Positions 24,716 through 32,599 of a DNA stretch of 48,472 bases are shown in pieces. The DNA lies in assembly GCA_004525685.1 (NCBI GenBank), contig SPBW01000001.1, positions 1 to 48,472 of the forward strand, given 5' to 3'. The translations under genes were made by a program, and so were the position numbers. Below the pieces are notes generated by a model. That model saw only the letters and a program-made list of their open reading frames with translations, searched no databases and had not been told where the DNA came from. The stretch is from Candidatus Atribacteria bacterium (lineage in GTDB: Bacteria; Bipolaricaulota; Bipolaricaulia; UBA7950; UBA9294). The stretch's first letter is position 1. Each line of letters starts with the position of its first letter.

Positions 24716-25158
24716 TGCGCATCGTCTTGCAGCGCGTCTCGCGCGCCTCAGTTGACGTTGCAGGGGAACGTATTGCTGCAATCGGAACTGGATTGCTTCT
24801 GCTAGTGGGAATCTCTCCTGGCGACTCAGAGATCGATCTGTCCAAGATCGCGAAGAAGATTGCTGATTTGCGCATCTTTGAGAATGAGTTACACAAGATG
24901 AACGCGTCATTGCGCGACATAGGCGGCGACGTATTGGCTGTCTCGCAGTTCACGCTGCTCGCTGACGCGAGCAAGGGGCGGCGTCCAAGTTTCACGAACG
25001 CTGCTGCGCCTGAGCAGGCCTCCTGTGTGTTTGATGCCTTCGTGGAGGCGCTGCGAAGAGAGGAAGTGAACGTGCAAACGGGCAGGTTTGGAGCCAAGAT
25101 GGCTGTTGCGCTGGAGAATGATGGTCCCGTGACGCTCGTGCTAGAGGTTGCGGCCTAG
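24715..25158 (+). CDS. dtd: D-aminoacyl-tRNA deacylase
   Basis: Removes D-amino acids and glycine mischarged on tRNAs. The 147-residue protein has the active-site SQFTL (77-81) and the cross-subunit NDGPVT (135-140), both diagnostic. The GTG start is the family start and overlaps the TAG of the RNase H-like gene by 1 nt; GAGGAAG precedes it. The pairing with a tRNA-linked transcript is consistent with a translation-quality role. Confidence 0.97.
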   Translation: MRIVLQRVSRASVDVAGERIAAIGTGLLLLVGISPGDSEIDLSKIAKKIADLRIFENELHKMNASLRDIGGDVLAVSQFTLLADASKGRRPSFTNAAAPEQASCVFDAFVEALRREEVNVQTGRFGAKMAVALENDGPVTLVLEVAA

Positions 25159-25176
25159 GACGCGACCGGCTAAACT
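25148..25176 (+). promoter_or_regulatory. Promoter of rpmF
   Basis: TTGCGG (25148-25153), 17-nt spacer, TAAACT (25171-25176), at the end of dtd. The predicted start near 25183 gives a leader of about 50 nt. Confidence 0.5.
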
Positions 25177-25187
25177 CGTTTGCGTGA

Positions 25188-25220
25188 GGATTCACTCCCT
25201 GGAGTGGTCCTTTTGTTGTT
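25188..25220 (+). terminator. Terminator or attenuator hairpin in the rpmF leader
   Basis: GGA-CACTC/GAGTG-TCC stem with small internal loop (25188-25210) followed by UUUUGUUGUU (25211-25220). It ends dtd transcripts but also lies downstream of the predicted rpmF promoter, so it could attenuate rpmF. Confidence 0.6.
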
Positions 25221-25232
25221 GAAGGAGGAAAC

Positions 25233-25424
25233 ATGGCAGTTCCGAAATATCGAACATCGCGTTCTAAAGGGCGCATGCGTCGCAATCATTGGCGACACAT
25301 GAACGTATCTGCGTCGAGCGAGTGCCCACATTGTCACGAGACGAAACTTCCTCATCGCGTTTGTCCGCATTGCGGGTACTACAACGGGATGGAGATCGTG
25401 GCCCACGCGAAAACTGACAAGTAA
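25233..25424 (+). CDS. rpmF: 50S ribosomal protein bL32 (zinc-binding form)
   Basis: A 63-residue bL32 with the usual MAVPKYRTSRSKGRMRR start and a zinc ribbon with C31, C34, C44 and C47. AAGGAGG precedes the ATG. The common neighbours plsX and fab genes do not follow it here; a convergent small membrane gene does. Confidence 0.97.
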   Translation: MAVPKYRTSRSKGRMRRNHWRHMNVSASSECPHCHETKLPHRVCPHCGYYNGMEIVAHAKTDK

Positions 25425-25459
25425 CGTCACGAACTATTCCTAAGACAAGAGACAACGAA

Positions 25460-25490
25460 CAAGCGGCTCTAGGATTTCTTGAGCCGCTTG
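25460..25490. terminator. Bidirectional terminator between rpmF and the small membrane protein gene
   Basis: A perfect 10-bp stem (25460-25469 with 25481-25490) with an 11-nt loop; on minus it is followed by UUCGUUGUCUC. It includes the stop codon of the minus-strand gene. Confidence 0.65.
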
Positions 25491-25738
25491 ACGCTTGTCT
25501 TGGCTCTCTTCTTCTCAATCTTCGCCTGTGTCTCCAAACGCTTTCTGTCCACGTCTTCGTCTGAACTGGATGATTGAGCAGCCGAATCCGGCGCATCCGG
25601 AATGGCCTTTGGCACCGCCTTCTCTCGTCTTCGCTTCATCAAGAACAAAGCAAGTGACTTGCCGAATTGCCCGATGAATCCGGCGATCAACGCTGCCAAA
25701 AGCCACTTCAGAACTACCCAGATCTCTTGCCAACTCAT
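25469..25738 (-). CDS. Small single-pass membrane protein, function unknown
   Basis: An 89-residue protein with one hydrophobic helix (about 5-34, with WVVLKWLLAALIAGF) followed by RRREK and a highly charged, probably disordered cytoplasmic tail that ends in lysine- and arginine-rich helix. I do not recognise a family. The start at 25738 is supported by a promoter whose -10 box ends 6 nt before the ATG, which implies a leaderless mRNA. A longer reading frame would run into the divergent ftsZ-type gene and is rejected. The promoters of the two genes lie back to back within 65 nt, so co-regulation with that gene is possible. Confidence 0.65.
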   Translation of the reverse strand: MSWQEIWVVLKWLLAALIAGFIGQFGKSLALFLMKRRREKAVPKAIPDAPDSAAQSSSSDEDVDRKRLETQAKIEKKRAKTSVKRLKKS

Positions 25739-25744
25739 AGGTGA

Positions 25745-25773
25745 ATGGTAGGACAACACGCTGAGATCGACAA
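25745..25773 (-). promoter_or_regulatory. Promoter of the small membrane protein gene, predicted leaderless
   Basis: Minus-strand TTGTCG (25768-25773), 17-nt spacer, TACCAT (25745-25750), with 6 nt between the -10 box and the ATG. No SD. Confidence 0.55.
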
Positions 25774-25803
25774 GAACGAGGTCCCTGGAATTCATTGCAC
25801 TTG

Positions 25804-25832
25804 TTGACAAGCACGAGATCCCACACCAGAAT
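25804..25832 (+). promoter_or_regulatory. Promoter of the FtsZ fusion gene
   Basis: Consensus TTGACA (25804-25809), 17-nt spacer, CAGAAT (25827-25832). The predicted start near 25839 leaves a leader of about 12 nt with GGGAG. Confidence 0.55.
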
Positions 25833-25850
25833 AGCAATGGGAGTGTGCGA

Positions 25851-27191
25851 ATGATGGACGACACAAGACTCGAAAGCACGGAAAAGGGAACTCGGGAGAC
25901 GTGGCGAGAGATTCTTGCTGCGATCGATGATCGGATTCTGCGAGCTTGTCTTCCAGCAGATTTTCGATCGATCACACTGAATGACGAACAGCTCTTCATC
26001 TCCGTCGATTCCGAGTTCAAGAGGGAGTATTGCCAACGAAAGCTCAACAACCTTCAATCTGCTGCAGAGCACGTTGTCGGCATGCGGGAGATCATCATTG
26101 GCGAGCCACCTTTGGTCGAGCAAGTGCGCGAACAGCAGCAGCACGTCCAACATGGTCCGACAGCTCGCATCCTCGTGATGGGGGTTGGAGATGGCGGCGT
26201 CAATGCAGTGGATCGAATGAGAGCAGAGCAGCTCGAGGGTGTTCGCCTCATTGCCGTAGATACGGATCGACAGGTGTTGGATGCATCGCACGTCCAGGAG
26301 ACGCTCCAGTTGGGATTTGACATTACGAGTGGACGTGGAACAGGCGGAGATGTCGAGAAGGGCCGGAAGGCGGGCGTGGAATCGCGATGGGAGATTGCCA
26401 GTCTTGTACGAGACATGGATCTTGTCTTCATCACATCTGGATTCGGCGGAGGTACGGGAAGTGGTGCTGCACCGGTCATTGCTGAGATCGCCAAGGAGAA
26501 TGGGGCGCTAACCGTGGGCGTCATTACGCGACCCTTCTCATTTGAGGGGACGGTTCGTCAGAAACATGCAGACGCGGGATTGGAAGAGTTTCGCAAGGCA
26601 GCGGACGTCCTGATCGTCATATCCAATGATCGACTGCTTGAGACAAGTGCTCGAGGAATGCCCATGACAAAAGCATTCGAATTGGCAGACGGGATTCTCC
26701 ATCAAGGCGTACGCGGCATTTCAGATCTCATCACAGTACGGGGACTGGTCAATCTCGATTTTGCCGATATCAGAAGTGTCTTGGCTAATGCTGGGGACGC
26801 CATGATGGGGATGGGGCGCGCTTCGGGTGCGCAACGTGCCATCAATGCGGCAAAGATCGCCAGCACGAATCCTCTTCTGGATGGGGAGTCAATCCGCGGT
26901 GCACGCAAGCTTATCATGAACGTCACGGGCGGCGATGACCTGACTCTAGGAGAAGTCATCGCAGCGGCCGATCAAATCCGACGTTCGGCAGCCACAGAGT
27001 GCGACTTGGTCTTCGGAGCCGTTGTGCGAGAGGACTTCCAGCAATGTGTACAGATCACGGTCATCGCTGCTGACTTTCAGGCACCGGACATGGTGGGTAA
27101 AGAGCGGAGACAATCGGCATCGAGAGAGCGCATTCGTGCAGATGAGAACCTCGATGTACCTACATTCTTGCGGAGAGAGAAGTTAGAGTAG
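25851..27191 (+). CDS. ftsZ: FtsZ with an extra N-terminal DnaA-domain-I-like (KH-like) domain
   Basis: A 446-residue tubulin-family GTPase. Residues 106-410 are a full FtsZ core: GVGDGGVNAVDRM (111-123), the tubulin signature GFGGGTGSG (197-205) and the T7 loop NLDFAD (301-306), whose aspartate triggers GTP hydrolysis in the next subunit. The tail ends in DVPTFLRR (435-442), the peptide that binds FtsA or other membrane tethers. It should therefore polymerise and act in division. Unusually, residues 15-85 form a separate domain (WREILAAI, LPADFRSITL, QLFISVDSEF) resembling DnaA domain I, DnaX C-terminal or DciA modules, joined by a 20-residue Gln/Glu-rich linker. The ATG at 25851 follows GGGAG; a GTG two codons upstream is possible. 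No ftsA or mur genes adjoin it. Confidence 0.9.
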   Translation: MMDDTRLESTEKGTRETWREILAAIDDRILRACLPADFRSITLNDEQLFISVDSEFKREYCQRKLNNLQSAAEHVVGMREIIIGEPPLVEQVREQQQHVQHGPTARILVMGVGDGGVNAVDRMRAEQLEGVRLIAVDTDRQVLDASHVQETLQLGFDITSGRGTGGDVEKGRKAGVESRWEIASLVRDMDLVFITSGFGGGTGSGAAPVIAEIAKENGALTVGVITRPFSFEGTVRQKHADAGLEEFRKAADVLIVISNDRLLETSARGMPMTKAFELADGILHQGVRGISDLITVRGLVNLDFADIRSVLANAGDAMMGMGRASGAQRAINAAKIASTNPLLDGESIRGARKLIMNVTGGDDLTLGEVIAAADQIRRSAATECDLVFGAVVREDFQQCVQITVIAADFQAPDMVGKERRQSASRERIRADENLDVPTFLRREKLE

Positions 27192-27257
27192 CCAAGCAGG
27201 TCCAAAGGCAGAACAATTGCGTAGTGGTATGAGAAAAGAAGTCGGAGGGACTGACGA

Positions 27258-27947
27258 ATGCGAGCAGCAAGCATCCTAATTTGCGAGGATGATGCGAGGA
27301 TCGTCGAGCTTCTGAATGATGAGTTCCGACGCAGTGGCTATCGAGTGAAGACTGCGCGCACCATGGAAGAAGCCAAGGCGATGCTAGCTACCTGGGAACC
27401 AGACCTCATTCTCTTGGATATTATCCTTCCTGAATCCAATGAAGGCGGATTGAACTTGCTGGCATTCATCCGGGCAAGAAGTTCTGTGCCTGTGATCCTT
27501 GTTTCTGCCCTAAGTCGAGCCGATGACCGTGTGCGGGGCCTTCGTGCTGGCGCCGACGATTTCATTTCTAAGCCATTCCATCTAGAGGAGGTTCTGGCAC
27601 GGGTTGAGGCTGTTCTTCGACGAACTCAGCCAGCGATCAAGGAACTGCAGTTGTCGATCGACGATTTGCGAAAGCAGGTCAATATTGGAGGTCGGACGAT
27701 CTCGCTGTCTCCCAAAGAGTACAAGCTGCTTAAGCTTCTTGCCTCATCTCCTGGACGTGTATTCCCGACGAAAGAGATCCTAGACGAACTCTGGAAGCCG
27801 AAGCCGGACGCAGTAGGAAGAAACTACGCGAACGGGCAAGACGTACAGAAATACGTGTACTTGCTTCGCAAGAAGATCGAAGTCGATCCTGAGAAGCCAG
27901 AACTTGTGATTACAGTGCGAGGATTTGGCTATCGCCTGGGTGTCTGA
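27258..27947 (+). CDS. OmpR/PhoB-type response regulator (orphan)
   Basis: A 229-residue two-domain regulator. The receiver domain has acidic residues D11-D12, phosphorylation site D54 in LILLDIILPE, S83 and K105 in ISKPF. The C-terminal winged helix (about 140-229) has the LSPKEYKLLKLLASSPGR helix and ends VRGFGYRLG, typical of OmpR/PhoB DNA-binding domains. No histidine kinase gene adjoins it. GGAGGG precedes the ATG. It follows the FtsZ fusion gene by 66 nt on the same strand; co-transcription is possible. Confidence 0.93.
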   Translation: MRAASILICEDDARIVELLNDEFRRSGYRVKTARTMEEAKAMLATWEPDLILLDIILPESNEGGLNLLAFIRARSSVPVILVSALSRADDRVRGLRAGADDFISKPFHLEEVLARVEAVLRRTQPAIKELQLSIDDLRKQVNIGGRTISLSPKEYKLLKLLASSPGRVFPTKEILDELWKPKPDAVGRNYANGQDVQKYVYLLRKKIEVDPEKPELVITVRGFGYRLGV

Positions 27948-27973
27948 TGTCTGAGCATCTGCTGGGAGACATC
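27946..27973. terminator. Short hairpin spanning two convergent stop codons
   Basis: GATGTCT (27946-27952) pairs with AGACATC (27967-27973). It overlaps the last bases of the regulator gene and of the GNAT gene, and may serve both directions. The stem is only 7 bp. Confidence 0.35.
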
Positions 27974-29013
27974 TAAATATCTCGAATATCCAAGTAGAAT
28001 GGACGCTCTGGCAATTCATTCCCGCACAATGGCAGCATCATGGTGTTGTAGTGCAAGATTTGCTCGGGGAAGAATCGAGGAAGCTTTGCGAGCGGATCGT
28101 CGGTATAGGTGAACAATGTCAGGATATCTATACCATCGGCATACGCCATCCTGCGCAATTGCTGGATGAGTTCCTTGAGCAGCGCGACGCCTCTTCTCCC
28201 CTGACAAATTGAATCGAACAGCTGCAAGTACGTCATTTGCTCGCCAACGCGTGGTATGCGAGGCACAGGGACAGCCGCAGAAAGTGGGTTGAAGACGCCG
28301 GCTAGTACGCGCAGCGACAGCGGCATCCGCAAGACGCGGCCTCTGTAGATACTGGACAGATCCCAGGCACTGACTTGAGCCATGGAATCACCGCGCTCAA
28401 TGCGGAAAATACCGCGTAGATATCCCAGCTCGGCACCGCGCTCATAGGGGGTGCTGAAGTCGCATGGCTTGAGGTTTCTCGTTCCAACCAGAGAGCTGAT
28501 CTTCTCCACTTCATCGGCAAGAGAGCCCAGATGTGGATCGAGTTCCGGCGGGCGTCCTTGGAGCGACGGCAGAGAGAGAATATCGAACGTCGAGATAGGC
28601 TGTGCGCCGACCTTGGTCGAGACGTTCATGGAGTCGATATTGTCTGCCTTAACATGCCCGTAGATGAACGATGCTCCAGCATCCTCCATCCCCTCCAACG
28701 CTGTGCGCCAGAGACGAAACAGGCCTCGCTTCATGCTGCGCCGATACGTGGCCTCGCCGCGCAAGTCGTAGAAGTAGGCGGCACGCTTCGTCTCGCCGTC
28801 GACGAGGATGTCCTTGATCGCATAGGCCATGATCCCGACAAGCTTGCCGTGCTCCTCTGCAATGAGCACTTTGCTTCTGTCATGCAGCTGTGAGCGATAG
28901 AAGTAGTCATCTCTGTCAATGATGATAGAGATACCTGTCCCTTGGGGGCTTTGGCCTTCGAGATGCAGCAGTGCATCGTTGTCATCCTGAGTCGCCTCGC
29001 GAATGCGGAACAT
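27973..29013 (-). CDS. Tandem GNAT-type N-acetyltransferase
   Basis: A 346-residue protein with an N-terminal GNAT domain (about 1-160: FRIREATQDDNDALLHLE opening, VLIAEEHGKLVGIMAYAI strand pair, LRGEATYRRSMKRGLFRLW in the position of the acetyl-CoA loop) and a second half that looks like another, more degenerate GNAT fold (about 200-346). The substrate is unknown. The ATG follows AAGGACGGA. It lies 11 nt downstream of the secreted PKD protein gene and is probably co-transcribed with it. Confidence 0.75.
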   Translation of the reverse strand: MFRIREATQDDNDALLHLEGQSPQGTGISIIIDRDDYFYRSQLHDRSKVLIAEEHGKLVGIMAYAIKDILVDGETKRAAYFYDLRGEATYRRSMKRGLFRLWRTALEGMEDAGASFIYGHVKADNIDSMNVSTKVGAQPISTFDILSLPSLQGRPPELDPHLGSLADEVEKISSLVGTRNLKPCDFSTPYERGAELGYLRGIFRIERGDSMAQVSAWDLSSIYRGRVLRMPLSLRVLAGVFNPLSAAVPVPRIPRVGEQMTYLQLFDSICQGRRGVALLKELIQQLRRMAYADGIDILTLFTYTDDPLAKLPRFFPEQILHYNTMMLPLCGNELPERPFYLDIRDI

Positions 29014-29024
29014 TTCCGTCCTTT

Positions 29025-31529
29025 CTAGTTGCCGATGAGGATCGTTTTCTCAGTGCTAGACATCGCCCCGTGCTCATCGATCACAACAAGAGTAACGTTA
29101 TACCTTCCCGGCGCGGAATAACAGTGCTCGGGTGACCATCGGTCTGAATCTGAGCACTCAGCTGAGTTGCCAGGACAGGTTGTCCCATCCCCAAAACTCC
29201 AAGCCATGTGAACGATTTCCCCTTGCGGACTTGGATCGTAGGAGCCGGCTGCATTGAAACGTACGCCGCTCAGTCCACAGGCCGATCCCTGGACGACGCT
29301 GAATTGGGCCACTGGTGAAGCATTGCTGACAGGGATCGTGACTGCGAGCGGCTGAGATGATGCGCCATCGTCATCTCGAACCGTGACCGAGATCTCGTAG
29401 GAGCCATGATCCGAGAAGACGGCTGAAAACTCTTCTGCAGACCCTCTCGCGCCAGTGTCGAGAGCCCATGTCCATCCTGTGATCTCGCCATCCGGATCGG
29501 ATGCACGAACAGTGAAGACGACTTCGTCACCATCGAGGGGGGCACCAGGCTCCCAGGTGATCTGCGAAATCACGGGCGCTCGATTGGTCACTGTGATCAC
29601 CAGTGGCGCGGAGACCGCACTTGCTCCGTCGGTATCCGTTACGCGTACACGGATTGCTACCTGGCCATCGTCTTGGAATGCATGGGTCAAGGTTGGCGAC
29701 GACGTGGAGAGATCGAAGACACCGGCCTCGCCGAGGCTCCACTCATATTGGGTCAGAGCGCCCTTCGGGCTTGGATCCGATGAAGTCGATGCGTCGAAGG
29801 AGAATCTGGTGCCAGTCGGAAGCGTCGTTGCACTTGCGCTCAGAACTGCCACGGGCTCTAGGTTCCCGACATGGAGAATCGCTGCGGCCGTAGCTTCCGC
29901 TCCCAACTCATCGCTTACAGACAAGGTAACATTCATCGGGCCGCTTTGCTGATAGATGTGACTAGGTGACCGTTCATTGGACAGGGTCCCATCTCCGAAA
30001 TCCCAAGCCCAATCGGCCATGGATCCTCCGACGTCAGTTGACAGATCTGTGAACGTGACAGATTCAAGTTCGAGGGGCTCGAAGTTGGAGATCTGGAACG
30101 CGACGACAGGCGCAGGATTGACATTCAGGGTGGCTTCTCGGAAGGCAATCTGAGATTGGTCGTCGACGACCTGAACGCGCACGACGAAACAGCCGCCCGA
30201 GTCATAGGCGTGGTCGACAATGGCATCCGGCCCCTCGGTATCAAACAGACCGTCCCCGTCGAAGTCCCAGTGATAGGAAGCGATCTGACCATCTGGATCG
30301 AACGATTCGCTGGCATCGAAACGTATTGTCTCGCCCTGGTTCGGGCGTTCAGAAGAGAAGGAAACGATGGCCACAGGCAGTTGACTCAAGATTGATAGGG
30401 ATCTGGTCTGAACACCCACTTCACCTTGCGTGTCTGTGACGCGAAGGCCGACGATCACCTCGCCGTAGGCAGTATAAGAATGACAGACAATTTGACCAGA
30501 TGCCTCTGCTCCATCGCCGAATTGCCATTTCCAGGCAGCCAGCTCGGAGTCATGGTCACTGGACTCATCTTGGAACGTGATGGGATCTCCGACTCGCAGG
30601 ATCGTCTCATCCTGCTTGAGCACAAGGCTGAAGTCGGCGACTGGTGGTGTCGTTAGGGCCACGAGAACCTGATGAACCCACGTCGTCTGCCCGCCCTTTG
30701 AATCCGTGAGTGTCAGTGTGATTGTGTAGGATCCTCGTTCAGGAAACGTGTGCATGACGATGGAGCCAGATGCCGCTACTCCGTCCCCGAAATCCCAGGC
30801 ATAGGATTCAATAGGATCATTGAAGTCGCGGGAGCCTTCCGCATTGAATTGAGCAGGCATGCCCGGATGAGGAATGGTGGGGGTAATGACGACGTTGACT
30901 TCGGGGAGCACATTGTATGCGGAGTTCTCCATCTTCGGTGTCCCGTAGAAAGAGCCGCTGGAGTCCTCAGGATAGGCGGCCGTACAACTGGCCCAATTGG
31001 CAGGCTCATCTGCGACCTGGAACTGGACTCGCTCCATCGACGCAAACGACGGTACTCCCCGATCATCGCTCCCGGCTGGCCACGAAAGGCTCTCATCGTC
31101 GAGCAGAGGGGCATTGGCCGTGTCGATGACGCGACCTTCGCTGTCGATGAGGACGAGCGCTTCGCCTCGATTCGTCAAGGCTCCCTGATATGTGAGATCA
31201 GCGTCGACGCCAGGGGCACTGTCATCTGAATCGCGCTCAAGGAGGAAATAGCCTGAAGCGATGTCGTCGCTTGAGTGAGGTTGGATGATGCCCTTCAGGA
31301 GGATATTGGGTGCACCATCTGATGAGCGCAGTTGCCATCCTTGAAGATCCAGCGGAGTATCTGTCGTGTTGAACAGCTCGATCCATTCGGCTGTCGGATC
31401 TTGAGCAGACCCGGCCCAACATATCTCGTTGATGACGACGGATCCCTGAGGATCATCTGGTGCCAGCATGGGAACGGTGGCAAGCACGAGGATGATTGCA
31501 GAGATCCATGGTATGGCACGCCTTCGCAT
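29025..31529 (-). CDS. Secreted lamin-tail domain protein with seven PKD-like repeats
   Basis: An 834-residue extracellular protein. A signal peptide (about 1-23, MRRR plus hydrophobic stretch) precedes a lamin-tail domain (about 27-165: VVINEICWAGSAQDPTAEWIELFN, LDLQGWQLRSSDG), then seven PKD/Ig-like repeats of 85-95 residues, several with the WDFGDG hallmark (others WQFGDG, WDFDGDG, WSFGDG). Repeats 5 and 6 are degenerate (EWSLGE, TWALDT). No C-terminal anchor or sorting signal is visible. It may bind surface polymers or particulate substrate; a catalytic domain is not seen. The ATG at 31529 follows AAGGAG. Confidence 0.88.
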   Translation of the reverse strand: MRRRAIPWISAIILVLATVPMLAPDDPQGSVVINEICWAGSAQDPTAEWIELFNTTDTPLDLQGWQLRSSDGAPNILLKGIIQPHSSDDIASGYFLLERDSDDSAPGVDADLTYQGALTNRGEALVLIDSEGRVIDTANAPLLDDESLSWPAGSDDRGVPSFASMERVQFQVADEPANWASCTAAYPEDSSGSFYGTPKMENSAYNVLPEVNVVITPTIPHPGMPAQFNAEGSRDFNDPIESYAWDFGDGVAASGSIVMHTFPERGSYTITLTLTDSKGGQTTWVHQVLVALTTPPVADFSLVLKQDETILRVGDPITFQDESSDHDSELAAWKWQFGDGAEASGQIVCHSYTAYGEVIVGLRVTDTQGEVGVQTRSLSILSQLPVAIVSFSSERPNQGETIRFDASESFDPDGQIASYHWDFDGDGLFDTEGPDAIVDHAYDSGGCFVVRVQVVDDQSQIAFREATLNVNPAPVVAFQISNFEPLELESVTFTDLSTDVGGSMADWAWDFGDGTLSNERSPSHIYQQSGPMNVTLSVSDELGAEATAAAILHVGNLEPVAVLSASATTLPTGTRFSFDASTSSDPSPKGALTQYEWSLGEAGVFDLSTSSPTLTHAFQDDGQVAIRVRVTDTDGASAVSAPLVITVTNRAPVISQITWEPGAPLDGDEVVFTVRASDPDGEITGWTWALDTGARGSAEEFSAVFSDHGSYEISVTVRDDDGASSQPLAVTIPVSNASPVAQFSVVQGSACGLSGVRFNAAGSYDPSPQGEIVHMAWSFGDGTTCPGNSAECSDSDRWSPEHCYSAPGRYNVTLVVIDEHGAMSSTEKTILIGN

Positions 31530-31570
31530 AGCTACTCCTTCGCTCAGATGACACACGCGTTCCTGATGCT

Positions 31571-31598
31571 AGCGTAGCACAATCAAGCGAAAGGGCAA
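31571..31598 (-). promoter_or_regulatory. Possible promoter of the PKD protein gene
   Basis: Minus-strand TTGCCC (31593-31598), 16-nt spacer, TACGCT (31571-31576). It lies between phoH and the PKD gene. Confidence 0.45.
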
Positions 31599-31621
31599 AG
31601 CGCGATTGACGGGCCAAGAAC

Positions 31622-32599
31622 TCAGCTTTGCCTCGCCTGATCCTTGCGAACTTGATCCTTCTCGTAGGCCTCAATGATTCGTGCAACGAGGTTGTGGCGT
31701 ACGACATCATCCTTGTCGAGCCAATTGAATGAGATGCCGGGTATGTCAGCGAGGATGTGCTGAACTGCGATGAGGCCTGATTCGCGATTCTCCAGGTCCA
31801 CTTGTGTGACATCCCCCGTAATAACGGCTTTGGAGTGAAACCCCAATCTCGTCAGAAACATCTTCATCTGCATGGACGTCGTGTTCTGGGCCTCATCGAG
31901 AATCACGAAGCAGTTGTTCAGGGTTCGTCCACGCATGAATGCCAGTGGGGCCATCTCGATGCGGCCATGCTCAACAAGTTTCTCGAACTCGGGCACAGGG
32001 ATCATGTCATAGATGGCGTCATAGAGTGGGCGCAGGTAGGGGCTCACCTTGGCCTGTATGTCGCCAGGTAGGAAGCCCAGCTCCTCGCCGGCCTCAACAG
32101 CTGGACGTGTCAGAATGATGCGTTTGACCTTCTCCTTCTTGAGGTAGTCGATGGCCATCGCTACGGCAAGATAGGTCTTGCCTGTCCCCGCAGGTCCAAT
32201 GGAGAAGGTGATATCATTCTCACCCACGGCTTGGACGTAGCGAGCCTGACCAACGGTCTTGGCTCTGATCTCTTCGCCCCAGTGGGTCAGCCGAACGACA
32301 TCTGATAGCACGCTGTCTACGCCGACACCGGCCTTGATTTGGGAAATCAAGTAGCGGACGTCATTGGCTGACGGGTAGTGCTTCTTCTCTACCAAGTCCA
32401 TGAGCTTCTCGAACAAGGAGCGAACAAGCTCAACTTCGGCTGCTTCGCCTTCGATGCGGATGGTCTCTCCTCGAGCAATGATCTGAGCAGAAAACGCCGT
32501 CTCGATTTCCTTGAGATTCTTGTTGAATTGCCCGAACAGGGCAGTCGCTTCCGTATCGTCTCGTAACGTCATCTCAACGTGCATCGATTCGATGATCAT
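31622..32599 (-). CDS. phoH: PhoH family ATPase (PhoL-like)
   Basis: A 325-residue P-loop protein of the PhoH family, probably an RNA-linked ATPase or helicase. An N-terminal KH-like region (about 5-75) precedes Walker A GPAGTGKT (135-142) and Walker B FVILDEAQN near 235-243. In many bacteria the gene precedes ybeY, which is not adjacent here. The ATG at 32599 follows AAGGAG and overlaps mtaB by 26 nt, so the three genes AMMECR1-mtaB-phoH form one unit. Confidence 0.94.
   Translation of the reverse strand: MIIESMHVEMTLRDDTEATALFGQFNKNLKEIETAFSAQIIARGETIRIEGEAAEVELVRSLFEKLMDLVEKKHYPSANDVRYLISQIKAGVGVDSVLSDVVRLTHWGEEIRAKTVGQARYVQAVGENDITFSIGPAGTGKTYLAVAMAIDYLKKEKVKRIILTRPAVEAGEELGFLPGDIQAKVSPYLRPLYDAIYDMIPVPEFEKLVEHGRIEMAPLAFMRGRTLNNCFVILDEAQNTTSMQMKMFLTRLGFHSKAVITGDVTQVDLENRESGLIAVQHILADIPGISFNWLDKDDVVRHNLVARIIEAYEKDQVRKDQARQS

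Noticed and set aside
25739..26050. Longer N-terminus for the small membrane protein gene
   Set aside because: The extension runs antisense through the FtsZ fusion gene and across both promoters, and lacks a ribosome-binding site.
30750..31229. Open frames on the plus strand through the PKD gene
   Set aside because: They mirror the codon pattern of the minus-strand repeat protein and have no start signals.
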